Shown here one piece after another: positions 56,983 to 64,000 of a DNA stretch of 64,000 nt (positions within the stretch are counted from its first letter, which is position 1; each line of letters begins with the position of its first letter). This DNA comes from Pseudomonas sp. GR 6-02. GTDB taxonomy: Bacteria > Pseudomonadota > Gammaproteobacteria > Pseudomonadales > Pseudomonadaceae. Below the pieces are notes generated by a model. It made no database searches. It had not been told where the DNA came from and saw only the letters and a program-made list of their open reading frames with translations. The stretch spans positions 248,001-312,000 of the forward strand of contig NZ_CP011567.1 in NCBI RefSeq assembly GCF_001655615.1, in the 5' to 3' direction. The translations under genes were made by a program, and so were the position numbers.

Positions 56983-57146
56983 TGCCCGTCGCAAAAGTGG
57001 GTGCCTGCAAGATCGGTGGGTGCCCGTTAAGGGGCATTCGACCGATTCTTGAAACAGACTGAAATCGATTCCGGCGTTTTTCCAAAACGATCTGAGTATT
57101 AGTCTGCCGGCATTGAGTTTTCCTACTTTATTGCCGGAGTCTTCCC

Positions 57147-57818
57147 ATGACCCTTCACTACATTTACGACCCATTGTGCGGTTGGTGCTACGGCGCCAAA
57201 CCCTTGGTGCAAGCTGCCCAAACCGTGTTGCCGGTGATCGGCCACGGCGGCGGCATGATGAGCGGTGCCAATCGCCAAACCGTTTCGCCACAACTACGCA
57301 ATTACGTCATGCCCCACGACCGGCGCATCGCCGAGTACACCGGCCAGCCGTTTGGCGAAGCATATTTTGAGGGATTGCTGCGTGATGAGACGGCGGTGTT
57401 CGACTCCACGCCGCCGATTGCCGCCGTGCTGGCAGCCGAGCAGATCGCCGGGCGCGGACTGGAGTTGCTGGGGCGTTTGCAGACGGCTCATTACGTGGAA
57501 GGTCGACGCATCGCTGACGAGGCTGTTTTGCTTGAACTTGCCGCACAGACAGGTCTTGAGCCCGAGGCTTTCCAGCAGGCATTTAGTGCAGCTGATACCG
57601 GTCGCCATATCAAGGACAGCCGCGCACTCTTGGCCCGTGTCGGCGGTCAGGGCTTCCCGACCTTCGCGCTGGAACAGGATGGCCAGTTCACCCTGGTCGA
57701 TATCGGCCCTTGGCTCGGCAAGCCGCAGGCCTTCGCCCAATGGTTGAGCCAGTCGCTTTCGGCAACAGAGTCTTCATCCGCGTTTCAAACCTGTGGCCTC
57801 GACGGCTGCGCCCATTGA
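57147..57818 (+). CDS. DsbA-family oxidoreductase
   Basis: The 223-residue thioredoxin-fold protein has an N-terminal redox motif C11-G-W-C14 (DPLCGWCYG), as in the FrnE/2-hydroxychromene isomerase-like DsbA branch. A cis-Pro region (GQGFPTFAL) lies near residue 170. It ends in CGLDGCAH, a possible second Cys pair. No signal peptide is seen, so a cytoplasmic isomerase or reductase is likely. An NTF2-like gene follows 17 bases later. Confidence 0.82.
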   Translation: MTLHYIYDPLCGWCYGAKPLVQAAQTVLPVIGHGGGMMSGANRQTVSPQLRNYVMPHDRRIAEYTGQPFGEAYFEGLLRDETAVFDSTPPIAAVLAAEQIAGRGLELLGRLQTAHYVEGRRIADEAVLLELAAQTGLEPEAFQQAFSAADTGRHIKDSRALLARVGGQGFPTFALEQDGQFTLVDIGPWLGKPQAFAQWLSQSLSATESSSAFQTCGLDGCAH

Positions 57819-57835
57819 ACTCACCTGGAGTCACC

Positions 57836-58231
57836 ATGGATAACCTGAGCCTGATCAAAAGCACCTACGAAGGCGTCAACTCCCAGGAAAATGCGCGCAA
57901 CACCGCCGCGGCGCTGGCCGATGACGCTCGCTGGACCGAAGCCGCAGGTTTTCCGTATGCCGGGACCTACGTCGGTTTCGACGCGATCGTCGAAAATGTC
58001 TTCAAGCGCCTGGGCACTGAGTGGGAAGATTTTCAGTTCAAGGTCGAGAACTATGTCGCTCAGGGCGACAAGGTATTTGCCTACGGCAATTACAGCGGTG
58101 TCTATAAAGCCACCGGTCGTGCGATGAATGCCCGAGTCGCGCACTTGTGGACTCTGGCCGACGGAAAAGTCACCCATTTCGAACAATTCGTCGACAGCCA
58201 TGTCGTGCAATTGGCTATCGCTGACAAGTGA
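57836..58231 (+). CDS. NTF2/SnoaL-like protein
   Basis: The 131-residue protein has the cone-shaped NTF2-like fold pattern. It starts MDNLSLIKSTYEGVN and has VAHLWTLADGKVTHFEQFVD near its end, a typical SnoaL segment. Such proteins are often isomerases or uncharacterised binding proteins. It is probably co-transcribed with the DsbA-type gene. The longer frame from 57710 is rejected because of the GGAG site before this ATG. Confidence 0.8.
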   Translation: MDNLSLIKSTYEGVNSQENARNTAAALADDARWTEAAGFPYAGTYVGFDAIVENVFKRLGTEWEDFQFKVENYVAQGDKVFAYGNYSGVYKATGRAMNARVAHLWTLADGKVTHFEQFVDSHVVQLAIADK

Positions 58232-58347
58232 TTTCTTAGACGATTTTCGCCTATTTACAGAAGATTCACGAAATTGACACATCATTAAGGGCGCAGATAG
58301 GATGCGCCCCAACGCCTGTGGCTAACCGCCACGACTGACAAAACAGT

Positions 58348-58386
58348 AAAAGGCCCGCCGCGAATTTTCGTGGGCGGGCCTTTTTG
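58348..58386 (+). terminator. Strong terminator before the porin gene
   Basis: AAAAGGCCCGCC pairs with GGCGGGCCTTTT around a GCGAATTTTCGT-type loop and is followed by Ts. It closes the DsbA/NTF2-like transcript. Confidence 0.9.
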
Positions 58387-58468
58387 TTTTTGCGGTGAAA
58401 AAAGAGCGCGATAGCGCCGTTTCAGCTGTTTGGCACAGAGCGTATCAACCCGTAATAAGGAAAATAAC

Positions 58469-59755
58469 ATGTTGAACAAGCGAATCAGCCTGATCGCACT
58501 GGGGATGTTGAGCGCCACACAGGCCATGGCTAACGACCAGGCCGAATCCAAGGGTTTTGTTGAAGACAGCAGCCTCAAAGTGCTGCTGCGCAACGCCTAC
58601 ATCAATCGTGACTATAAAGACGGCAACCCGGACAAAGCCGAATGGGGCCAAGCGGCCATCGGTACTTACTCATCCGGTTTCACCCAAGGCACCGTCGGTG
58701 TGGGTGTGGATGCCTTCGGTCTGTACGCACTGCGTCTGGACGGCGGCAAAGGCCGCAGCGGCGCCGGTGGTATCGATTTCTTCAAGCAGGGCGACAGCGG
58801 TAACGCAGCGGATGACCTGTCCAAGTTCGGTGGCGCGGTCAAATTCCGTATCTCCAGCACTGTCCTGACCTACGGTGACCAGATGCCGGCCCTGCCGGTG
58901 CTTAACTACGACAACTCCCGCCTGCTGCCGGAAAGCTATACCGGCACCTTGATCACCTCCAAAGAGATCAAAGGCCTGGAGCTGAACGCCGGTCGCTTCA
59001 CCGCCGAATCGCGCAAAAGCGCTGAAGGCCGTGACAGCGGTGGCTTGAAGTCGATCAACGTATTGGGCGGTAGCTACCAGTTCACTGAGCAGTTCAAGGC
59101 AGCGCTGTACGCTTCCGACGTCGAAGACGTACTGAAGAAGCAATACGTGAACGCCAATTACGTGTTCCCGATTGCCAAGGATCAGTCCCTGACCCTGGAC
59201 TTCAACGGCTATCGCACCAAGCTGGACAACTCCTACGTCCGGGAAAACGGTGTCACCGGCGACGACAACAAAATCTGGAGCCTGGCAGCGACCTTTGCCA
59301 CCGGCCCGCACTCGTTCACCCTCGCCCACCAGCGCAGCACCGGCGACAGCAACCTGGGTTATGCCTACGGTGGCTATCAGCGCGGCCAGAACCGCGTCGG
59401 CGACGGCGGCAACACCATTTACCTGGCGAACTCCTACTGGTCCGACTTCAACGCCGAAGACGAACGCAGCTGGCAGCTGGGTTACGGTCTGGACTTCGGC
59501 GCCTTCGGCGTTCCGGGCCTGAGCTACAACGTGGCCTACGTGCGCGGCGACAACATCACCACTTCCACCAGTGAAGGCGGCACCGAGCGCGAGATCTTCA
59601 ACCAGTTCAAGTACGTCGTGCAGAGTGGCCCGGCCAAAGACCTGAGCGTGAAGGTACGCAGCTCGATCCTGCGTGTGTCGCAGAAATCCAGCGAGTACAA
59701 CGTCAGCGGCAACGAACTGCGCGTATTCGTGGATTACCCGATCAACATCTTCTGA
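58469..59755 (+). CDS. OprD-family outer membrane porin
   Basis: This 428-residue porin should form an 18-stranded beta barrel for amino acids, peptides or aromatic acids. The signal peptide ends near residue 22 (MLNKRISLIALGMLSATQAM plus AN). The mature part starts with an NDQAESKGFVED linker. Family features are LLRNAYINRDYKD, the GVGVDAFGLYALRLDGG strand, the Gly-rich loop and a final aromatic-ended FVDYPINIF. Specific substrate is unknown. The start is the ATG with TAAGGA nine bases upstream. Confidence 0.9.
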   Translation: MLNKRISLIALGMLSATQAMANDQAESKGFVEDSSLKVLLRNAYINRDYKDGNPDKAEWGQAAIGTYSSGFTQGTVGVGVDAFGLYALRLDGGKGRSGAGGIDFFKQGDSGNAADDLSKFGGAVKFRISSTVLTYGDQMPALPVLNYDNSRLLPESYTGTLITSKEIKGLELNAGRFTAESRKSAEGRDSGGLKSINVLGGSYQFTEQFKAALYASDVEDVLKKQYVNANYVFPIAKDQSLTLDFNGYRTKLDNSYVRENGVTGDDNKIWSLAATFATGPHSFTLAHQRSTGDSNLGYAYGGYQRGQNRVGDGGNTIYLANSYWSDFNAEDERSWQLGYGLDFGAFGVPGLSYNVAYVRGDNITTSTSEGGTEREIFNQFKYVVQSGPAKDLSVKVRSSILRVSQKSSEYNVSGNELRVFVDYPINIF

Positions 59756-59782
59756 TGATCGGCTGAGTTGTTCAGACTCGAT

Positions 59783-59812
59783 AAAAACCCTGACTGGTTC
59801 GGGGTTTTTTTT
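59783..59812 (+). terminator. Terminator after the porin gene
   Basis: AAAAACCC pairs with GGGGTTTTT over a TGACTGGTTC loop, followed by eight Ts. Confidence 0.85.
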
Positions 59813-59986
59813 GCCTCATAACCATATGAAAGCACCGAAAAAGGCTGTTTTCGATCGTAAAAAGTCGAATTGGAGCAACTTTATCCTGCGTTTCAATCAA
59901 CGCTTGATATGCCTGAAATTCTTTCTCATGGGCCGTCAATCCGGCACCTACTAGATTAGGCCGCTTAATGCAGCGGAGACCTAGTA

Positions 59987-60733
59987 ATGATCGTGTTGAA
60001 CAGAGAAGTTGGCGAATCGCTACGGCGCGACAAGTATGTCAACGTCCAGGGAGCCGACTTCAATCTCTTCGGTCATTTTTCCGACTTCGTCAGACTGACC
60101 AAAAGTTGGGAAAACATGGAGCCGGACAGTTATTACGGCCAAGCCGATGCGGGCATGCGTTTTCGTCGCTACAGCGATTTTGAATACAACCCGGTCACCC
60201 GTGACTTGAAGCAATTGGAACATCGCGCCTACGTGCAATCGAAGGCCAACAACAGCTACGTCGGTGGACTGGAGCGGCACTTCCAGGACTTCTCTAATGA
60301 GGTCATTAATTCGCCGGTGATGCGCAGCCTGATCGATACGGATTTCGAGGTGTACAAACACGTATTGCCGCCGGAACTGCACGACGCAATCTGGCAATGC
60401 CAGATTCATCAGATCCGCATCGAGATCAAGCCGGGCAAGCAACTGGAAATCACCCCGGAAGGTATTCATTGCGACGGTTATCCGTTCAGCGGTGTGCATT
60501 TCTGGGGTCGCAACAATGTGGACGGGGCGGAGAGCCGTTTGTATTCGGCCCAAGAGGAACAGCTGGCGGCAACGACCTATCTGGAAATCCTCGACACCAC
60601 CTACTTCCTCGATCGCGAGATGCGTCACTACGTGACACCGGCGCGCAACACCCATGCTCACGAAATGGCCTATCGGCAGATTCTGGCCATTTCCTTCTCG
60701 CGGCCCGGGACCGCTTTCGACATTGTTCGCTGA
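59987..60733 (+). CDS. Fe(II)/2-oxoglutarate-dependent dioxygenase (PF10014-like)
   Basis: The 248-residue protein resembles the 2OG-Fe dioxygenase family that includes L-isoleucine 4-hydroxylase of Bacillus. The iron-binding HxD is H161-C-D163 (PEGIHCDGYPFSGVHFWGRN) and the distal His is H214 (REMRHYVTPARN), with Arg near 230 for 2-oxoglutarate. No signal peptide. It starts 13 bases before a GNAT gene and heads a four-gene operon with azlC and azlD. This suggests hydroxylation of a free amino acid followed by modification or export. Substrate is not known. Confidence 0.75.
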   Translation: MIVLNREVGESLRRDKYVNVQGADFNLFGHFSDFVRLTKSWENMEPDSYYGQADAGMRFRRYSDFEYNPVTRDLKQLEHRAYVQSKANNSYVGGLERHFQDFSNEVINSPVMRSLIDTDFEVYKHVLPPELHDAIWQCQIHQIRIEIKPGKQLEITPEGIHCDGYPFSGVHFWGRNNVDGAESRLYSAQEEQLAATTYLEILDTTYFLDREMRHYVTPARNTHAHEMAYRQILAISFSRPGTAFDIVR

Positions 60734-60746
60734 ACAGTTCGACCCC

Positions 60747-61193
60747 ATGATGAACATCACCGAGTGCTCTGCACCGGTGATGCTGCGACGCGCGACGGCC
60801 AAGGATGCCCAACGCCTGGAGCGCTTCTTTCGGCAATTCGAAGAAGTGTCGTTCTGTGAATGGCAGGACGCCAAATGCCTGCGCGGTGTGCTGGAGCAGA
60901 AAACCACCACCGCGTTCCTCGCACTCGATGTCGGTGGCGAAGTGGTCGGCGCGGTGTTGGGCGGCATGCTTGGCAGCCGTGGCACCATCAATCACCTGGC
61001 GGTGAGCACGTTGTATCGCAGCCAGGGCGTCGGTCAACGTCTGGTGGAAGCGGCCTCGGCGGACATGAAACGGGTGGGTGTGCTGCGGATGTTCCTGTTC
61101 GTCGACGATGCTAACCTTGCCGGCAAACGCTTTTGGAGTGCCCAGGGCTTTTGTGAGCCGCGCGGCGAAACTACCTTTGAGAGGGACCTATGA
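60747..61193 (+). CDS. GNAT-family N-acetyltransferase
   Basis: The 148-residue protein has the GNAT fold: an N-terminal PVMLRRATAKDAQRLERFFR, and the acetyl-CoA-binding LAVSTLYRSQGVGQRLVEAA near residue 85 (RSQGVGQ is the P-loop). The C-terminal AGKRFWSAQGF is also typical. The ATG at 60747 or 60750 is used; the longer frame from 60654 overlaps the dioxygenase and is rejected. It overlaps azlC by four bases. Confidence 0.85.
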   Translation: MMNITECSAPVMLRRATAKDAQRLERFFRQFEEVSFCEWQDAKCLRGVLEQKTTTAFLALDVGGEVVGAVLGGMLGSRGTINHLAVSTLYRSQGVGQRLVEAASADMKRVGVLRMFLFVDDANLAGKRFWSAQGFCEPRGETTFERDL

Positions 61194-61906
61194 ATGAGAC
61201 GTCCAGCAGCCAGCCGCTGATGGTCGAGCCCCAGCCCTCGCGCACGTTTGCTGAAGCCAGCCCGGTGGTTGCGGGCTACTTCACGGTGTCGTTTGTGTTC
61301 GGTCTGATGGCCGTCAATGCCGGGATGCCCGTGTGGCTGCCGGTCGCGATGTGCCTGTTCGTCTACGCCGGTGCCTCGCAGTTCGCCGCCCTGGCGTTGA
61401 TCTCCAGCGGTGCGTCGCTGACCACCATTATCCTCACCACGTTTCTGATCAATGCGCGGCACATGCTGATGTCGGTCTATATGGCCAAGGCCCTGCAAGC
61501 GCTGGGGCTCAGTCGTCTGGAACGCTGGTGTTATGCCGGTGGGCTGACCGATGAATCGTTCGCCTTCCACAGCGTCAAACTGGGCAAGGGCTCGCCGGTC
61601 AATGTGCGTTACCTGATCGGCTTCAATCTGTATTGCCACACCTCGTGGGTACTCGGCGGTTTGCTGGGGGCGATCTGCGCGCAGTACGCGGCGCACCTGA
61701 TCAAATATCAGCTCGACTATGCACTGACCGCGATGATGCTCTACGTGCTGGTATCGCTCTGCAACACCCGCAACAAACTGATCGCCGCACTGGCCGCGGT
61801 CGCTTGCATGGGTGCACTGAGCCTGATTGGCAACTCACCCTTCAACGTATTCATCGCCACATTCGTGGGCTGCGGAGTGGGTGTATGCCTGACCAAACGT
61901 TCCTGA
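61190..61906 (+). CDS. azlC: AzlC-family amino acid exporter subunit
   Basis: This 238-residue inner-membrane protein has an AzlC signature, AGASQFAALALISSGASLTT near residue 57, and about seven membrane helices. AzlC with AzlD exports branched-chain amino acids or analogues such as 4-azaleucine. Its ATG overlaps the GNAT stop (ATGA), and azlD starts inside its 3' end. Confidence 0.9.
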   Translation: MNETSSSQPLMVEPQPSRTFAEASPVVAGYFTVSFVFGLMAVNAGMPVWLPVAMCLFVYAGASQFAALALISSGASLTTIILTTFLINARHMLMSVYMAKALQALGLSRLERWCYAGGLTDESFAFHSVKLGKGSPVNVRYLIGFNLYCHTSWVLGGLLGAICAQYAAHLIKYQLDYALTAMMLYVLVSLCNTRNKLIAALAAVACMGALSLIGNSPFNVFIATFVGCGVGVCLTKRS

Positions 61907-62202
61907 TCCTGGTCGTCGCGCTGATGATGGCCGTGACATTCCTGCCACGCGCGTTGCCGCTGCAGGTGAGCACCGATCATTGGCCACCTCTGGTCGCCCG
62001 GGCGCTGGAATACCTGCCGGTGGCGATCGTGGCTGCCATCAGCCTCACGCCCCTGTTGATCAAGGATCAGCATGTGCAGCTCGATCGCCCGGAATTTTAT
62101 GCAGCCATTCCGACGTTGTTATGTGCGTATTTCAGCAAAAATCTCTTTCTCTCCGTTGCGGTGGGAACGGCTGCGTACATTGCGCTCGGCTCGTTCATGT
62201 AG
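61885..62202 (+). CDS. azlD: AzlD-family amino acid exporter subunit
   Basis: The 105-residue protein has four membrane helices, starts MPDQTFLILVVALMMAVTFL, and follows the AzlD form with PRALPLQVS near residue 21. It overlaps azlC by 22 bases, and its last 84 bases lie antisense to the end of the LysR gene at 62119. Partner of AzlC. Confidence 0.88.
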   Translation: MPDQTFLILVVALMMAVTFLPRALPLQVSTDHWPPLVARALEYLPVAIVAAISLTPLLIKDQHVQLDRPEFYAAIPTLLCAYFSKNLFLSVAVGTAAYIALGSFM

Positions 62203-63045
62203 CGGCAGATCGACCACTTCATTCAAGGCCTGACCCGACAACTCGGGATTATTGATCGCCAGCCGCACTTCGAGGGAGTCCTCGAACCCCGGGAAAATGG
62301 TCAGGCCGTTACGCAGGGCCGCCTCACGGGAAACCATGCCCAGTCCGTCCATTTGCGTGATCAACGATAGGGTCAGGGTTTCACTGCAGGAATAGATCAT
62401 CCGCTTGCCTGACTCGTAGTTGCCAAGGCCTGCGTCGAGAAAGCGCAAGAAGCTGTGGGAATACGGACAGTCGTCGGCCGGCCGAACCTGAAATTTATTG
62501 CCAAGCAGCACCAGCGGGTCGTTTTCCTGACCGCAATGAGCACCGACCACTTGCACTTGCACATCAGGCAGGGCAATGCTGGGCAACCCCGGCTGTTGCG
62601 GCCCGATCAGCACGGCCAGGTCGAAGTCCTCATTCTTCAACTTGCTGAGGTTTTCCATCGACTCGGCGTAGCTGAATTCCAGCTGATAATCAGCAAACAC
62701 CTCGATGAGGCGTCCGATCATTCGCCGGTTGAAGTCGGCCGAGAGCGTGGTGTTAAGCGCAACCTTGAGCGTGCGCTGCCCGGGCACCTTGAGCGCGGCG
62801 ACTTTCTCTTCCAGCTGCCGCGTGGCGACCAACACTTTGTCCATGTAGGGCGTGAGCTCCGTGCCCTGTGTGGTCAGGGTCAGCCCCTTGTTGGAGCGAC
62901 GAAACAACCGAAAACCGAACTGCTCTTCGACCTTGTTCAACTGCGCGGCCAATGCCTGCACGGTCAAAAAGGAATGCTCTGCCGCCGCCGACAACGAGCC
63001 GGTCTGCACGATGCGCATGAGGTTGCGTAAGGTTCTGCTATCCAT
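62119..63045 (-). CDS. LysR-family regulator converging on azlD
   Basis: The 308-residue protein has an N-terminal winged helix (MDSRTLRNLMRIVQTGSLSA) and an effector domain from about residue 90. It ends about 28 residues inside the antisense of azlD, so its last part (ERAERNVRSRSHRNGEKEIF) may be an extension gained by loss of an earlier stop. The family typically regulates neighbours; here it is a candidate regulator of the dioxygenase-azlCD operon by position only. Confidence 0.82.
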   Translation of the reverse strand: MDSRTLRNLMRIVQTGSLSAAAEHSFLTVQALAAQLNKVEEQFGFRLFRRSNKGLTLTTQGTELTPYMDKVLVATRQLEEKVAALKVPGQRTLKVALNTTLSADFNRRMIGRLIEVFADYQLEFSYAESMENLSKLKNEDFDLAVLIGPQQPGLPSIALPDVQVQVVGAHCGQENDPLVLLGNKFQVRPADDCPYSHSFLRFLDAGLGNYESGKRMIYSCSETLTLSLITQMDGLGMVSREAALRNGLTIFPGFEDSLEVRLAINNPELSGQALNEVVDLPLHERAERNVRSRSHRNGEKEIFAEIRT

Positions 63046-63618
63046 TTGGGTAATGCCCTCTAAAGTGGGCTGGCTATTGTTGTGTACCTTGCCGCCCGGT
63101 GGGCGTGGGTCGCGTGCTGGCTATGATCCTGCACCAGAGCATGCTTGTCCCGAGTTTAGTAGCGAAATGATTCTGCGTCCGATGGCTGGAGGCTTGCACA
63201 GGATCGAGATTTTTGTTGGAGGGGAGATGATCGGGGTCAAGAAAGTGGCCCGGATGGGGGAGGTGTGGGCGTTTTTTGGCTGCTTGTTTTATCAACGAAA
63301 CCTTTTCCCAAGGCAAAAAAAAGCAGCCTGATCAGGCTGCTTTCATGAAAAGGTGCTTGATATTGTGCTCCCTCAAGCAGGGGAGAAGAGGTCTCACCAG
63401 GCGTCGATTTCCAAGTCATCAACGAGGTCCCTCCGCCGACTATTGCCACTTGGAGGCAGTCGGTTTCGCGCTCTCGATTTAATTCTCTGCCCCTATAGTG
63501 GGGGTGTCAACGTGTGTGTCGGACCGTATGTCGGCGTCTTTTCAGGCTGCGGAAAAGCCCAACACCGCCGCACCGTTCAATGGCCAGTCGGCATTGAGCT
63601 ACATGCTTCATCTGGATT
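63046..63618. other. Long gap with terminator and coding remnant
   Basis: This 573-base region has no intact gene. A strong leftward terminator sits at 63315-63343. About 50 bases upstream of it on the minus strand, a short frame without a start ends in RRRDLVDDLEIDAW at 63394. Together these look like the 3' end of a lost leftward gene. Confidence 0.5.
63315..63343 (-). terminator. Leftward terminator of a lost gene
   Basis: The perfect palindrome AAAGCAGCCTGA/TCAGGCTGCTTT is followed on the minus strand by eight Ts. No complete gene lies upstream in that direction, only remnants. Confidence 0.8.
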
Positions 63619-63948
63619 CTAACTGGCGTCAATCAACGCTCGTTCTTCCAACCAACTCTCCTGAACAAACTGATCCGTAATCGCATAAATCCCATGCCCA
63701 ACACCGGATAAGCCGCCGACGTTGCACCGGAAAAATGCTTGGTTCCGCTTTGCAGTCATTTCTCTGACTTGCGCCCTGTGCGATCCCGTTCCGATGAACA
63801 GAAAGTAGCCAGGTGTATTAGGGCGTGGGTTTATTGCATCACGAGCGGCTTTGAGTGCCAGGAGCAGTTGATTGCCGTCGTCGGAGGGAATCGCGTGCTG
63901 CACTTCGTCGATGATCAGCACCAAATCTGTTTTCGCTTGGTCGACCAC
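63619..63948 (-). pseudogene. Truncated AAA-type ATPase remnant
   Basis: A 109-codon minus frame begins at a GTG in the middle of an ATPase domain. Walker B LVLIIDEVQHAIP comes near its start, then GYFLFIGTGSHRAQVREMTA and RNQAFF. It then jumps to GHGIYAITDQFVQESWLEER, the C-terminal winged-helix end expected hundreds of residues later. There is no Walker A and no family start, so both a 5' loss and an internal deletion are inferred. The upstream AT-rich sequence to the window edge contains two AATTATGGC copies that may be the end of a mobile element. Confidence 0.55.
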
Positions 63949-64000
63949 CTCTTTTTATGGATACGCCATAATTATTGGCCAGCCATAATTTAGCATAAAG

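Overview
The window is a stretch of a GC-rich Pseudomonas chromosome, most likely from the P. fluorescens group. Evidence is the gene content (tex, ompR-envZ, rimABK, hslR, hslO, pckA, fdhD, nudE, cysQ, dctBD, rmlC; as I recall, also grouped in P. aeruginosa), an OprD-family porin, GTG/TTG starts typical of the genus, and many Pseudomonas REP/REPIN palindromes between genes. I saw no rRNA, tRNA, CRISPR array or intact insertion sequence.

Layout. 1-6.8 kb is sulfur and cysteine supply: partial sfnB, a two-repeat hypothetical protein, a cystine ABC transporter (tcyN-tcyL-tcyJ), D-cysteine desulfhydrase and, divergently, a serine acetyltransferase. 6.8-13.3 kb holds the choline transporter betT behind a probable BetI operator, a divergent SDR/LysR pair, a hicAB toxin-antitoxin pair and an aldo/keto reductase. 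13.3-19 kb is tauABCD (taurine) and gshA (glutathione). 19-29.4 kb is core housekeeping: thioesterase-tex, ompR-envZ, rimA-rimB-rimK (rimA has only 36 codons), hslR, hslO and pckA.

29.4-34.9 kb is an accessory island between pckA and recQ. It carries an AT-rich TIGR04141/DUF6119-like gene, a frameshifted HipB-like antitoxin, a truncated NadS-like antitoxin coupled to a DUF1493 gene, two equal-length paralogues bracketing a RelB-like orphan, and small exported proteins. It looks like a graveyard of toxin-antitoxin modules.

35-50.5 kb returns to core genes: a RecQ-type helicase, 3-hydroxyacyl-CoA dehydrogenase with thioesterase, a glycine-zipper protein, fdhD with a YdeP-like molybdoenzyme, LysR, a BON-LysM protein, yrfG, nudE-cysQ, a YiiD-type thioesterase and dctBD. 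50.5-56.5 kb has rmlC and, divergently, a three-domain kinase/aminotransferase fusion followed by aguB-aguA (agmatine to putrescine).

56.5-63 kb has a small conserved protein, a DsbA-like oxidoreductase, an NTF2-like protein, an OprD porin, and a tight operon of an Fe(II)/2-oxoglutarate dioxygenase, GNAT acetyltransferase and AzlC-AzlD exporter, converging on a LysR gene. I regard that operon as the best candidate for an undescribed pathway: amino-acid hydroxylation coupled to export. The right edge holds the remains of an ATPase gene.
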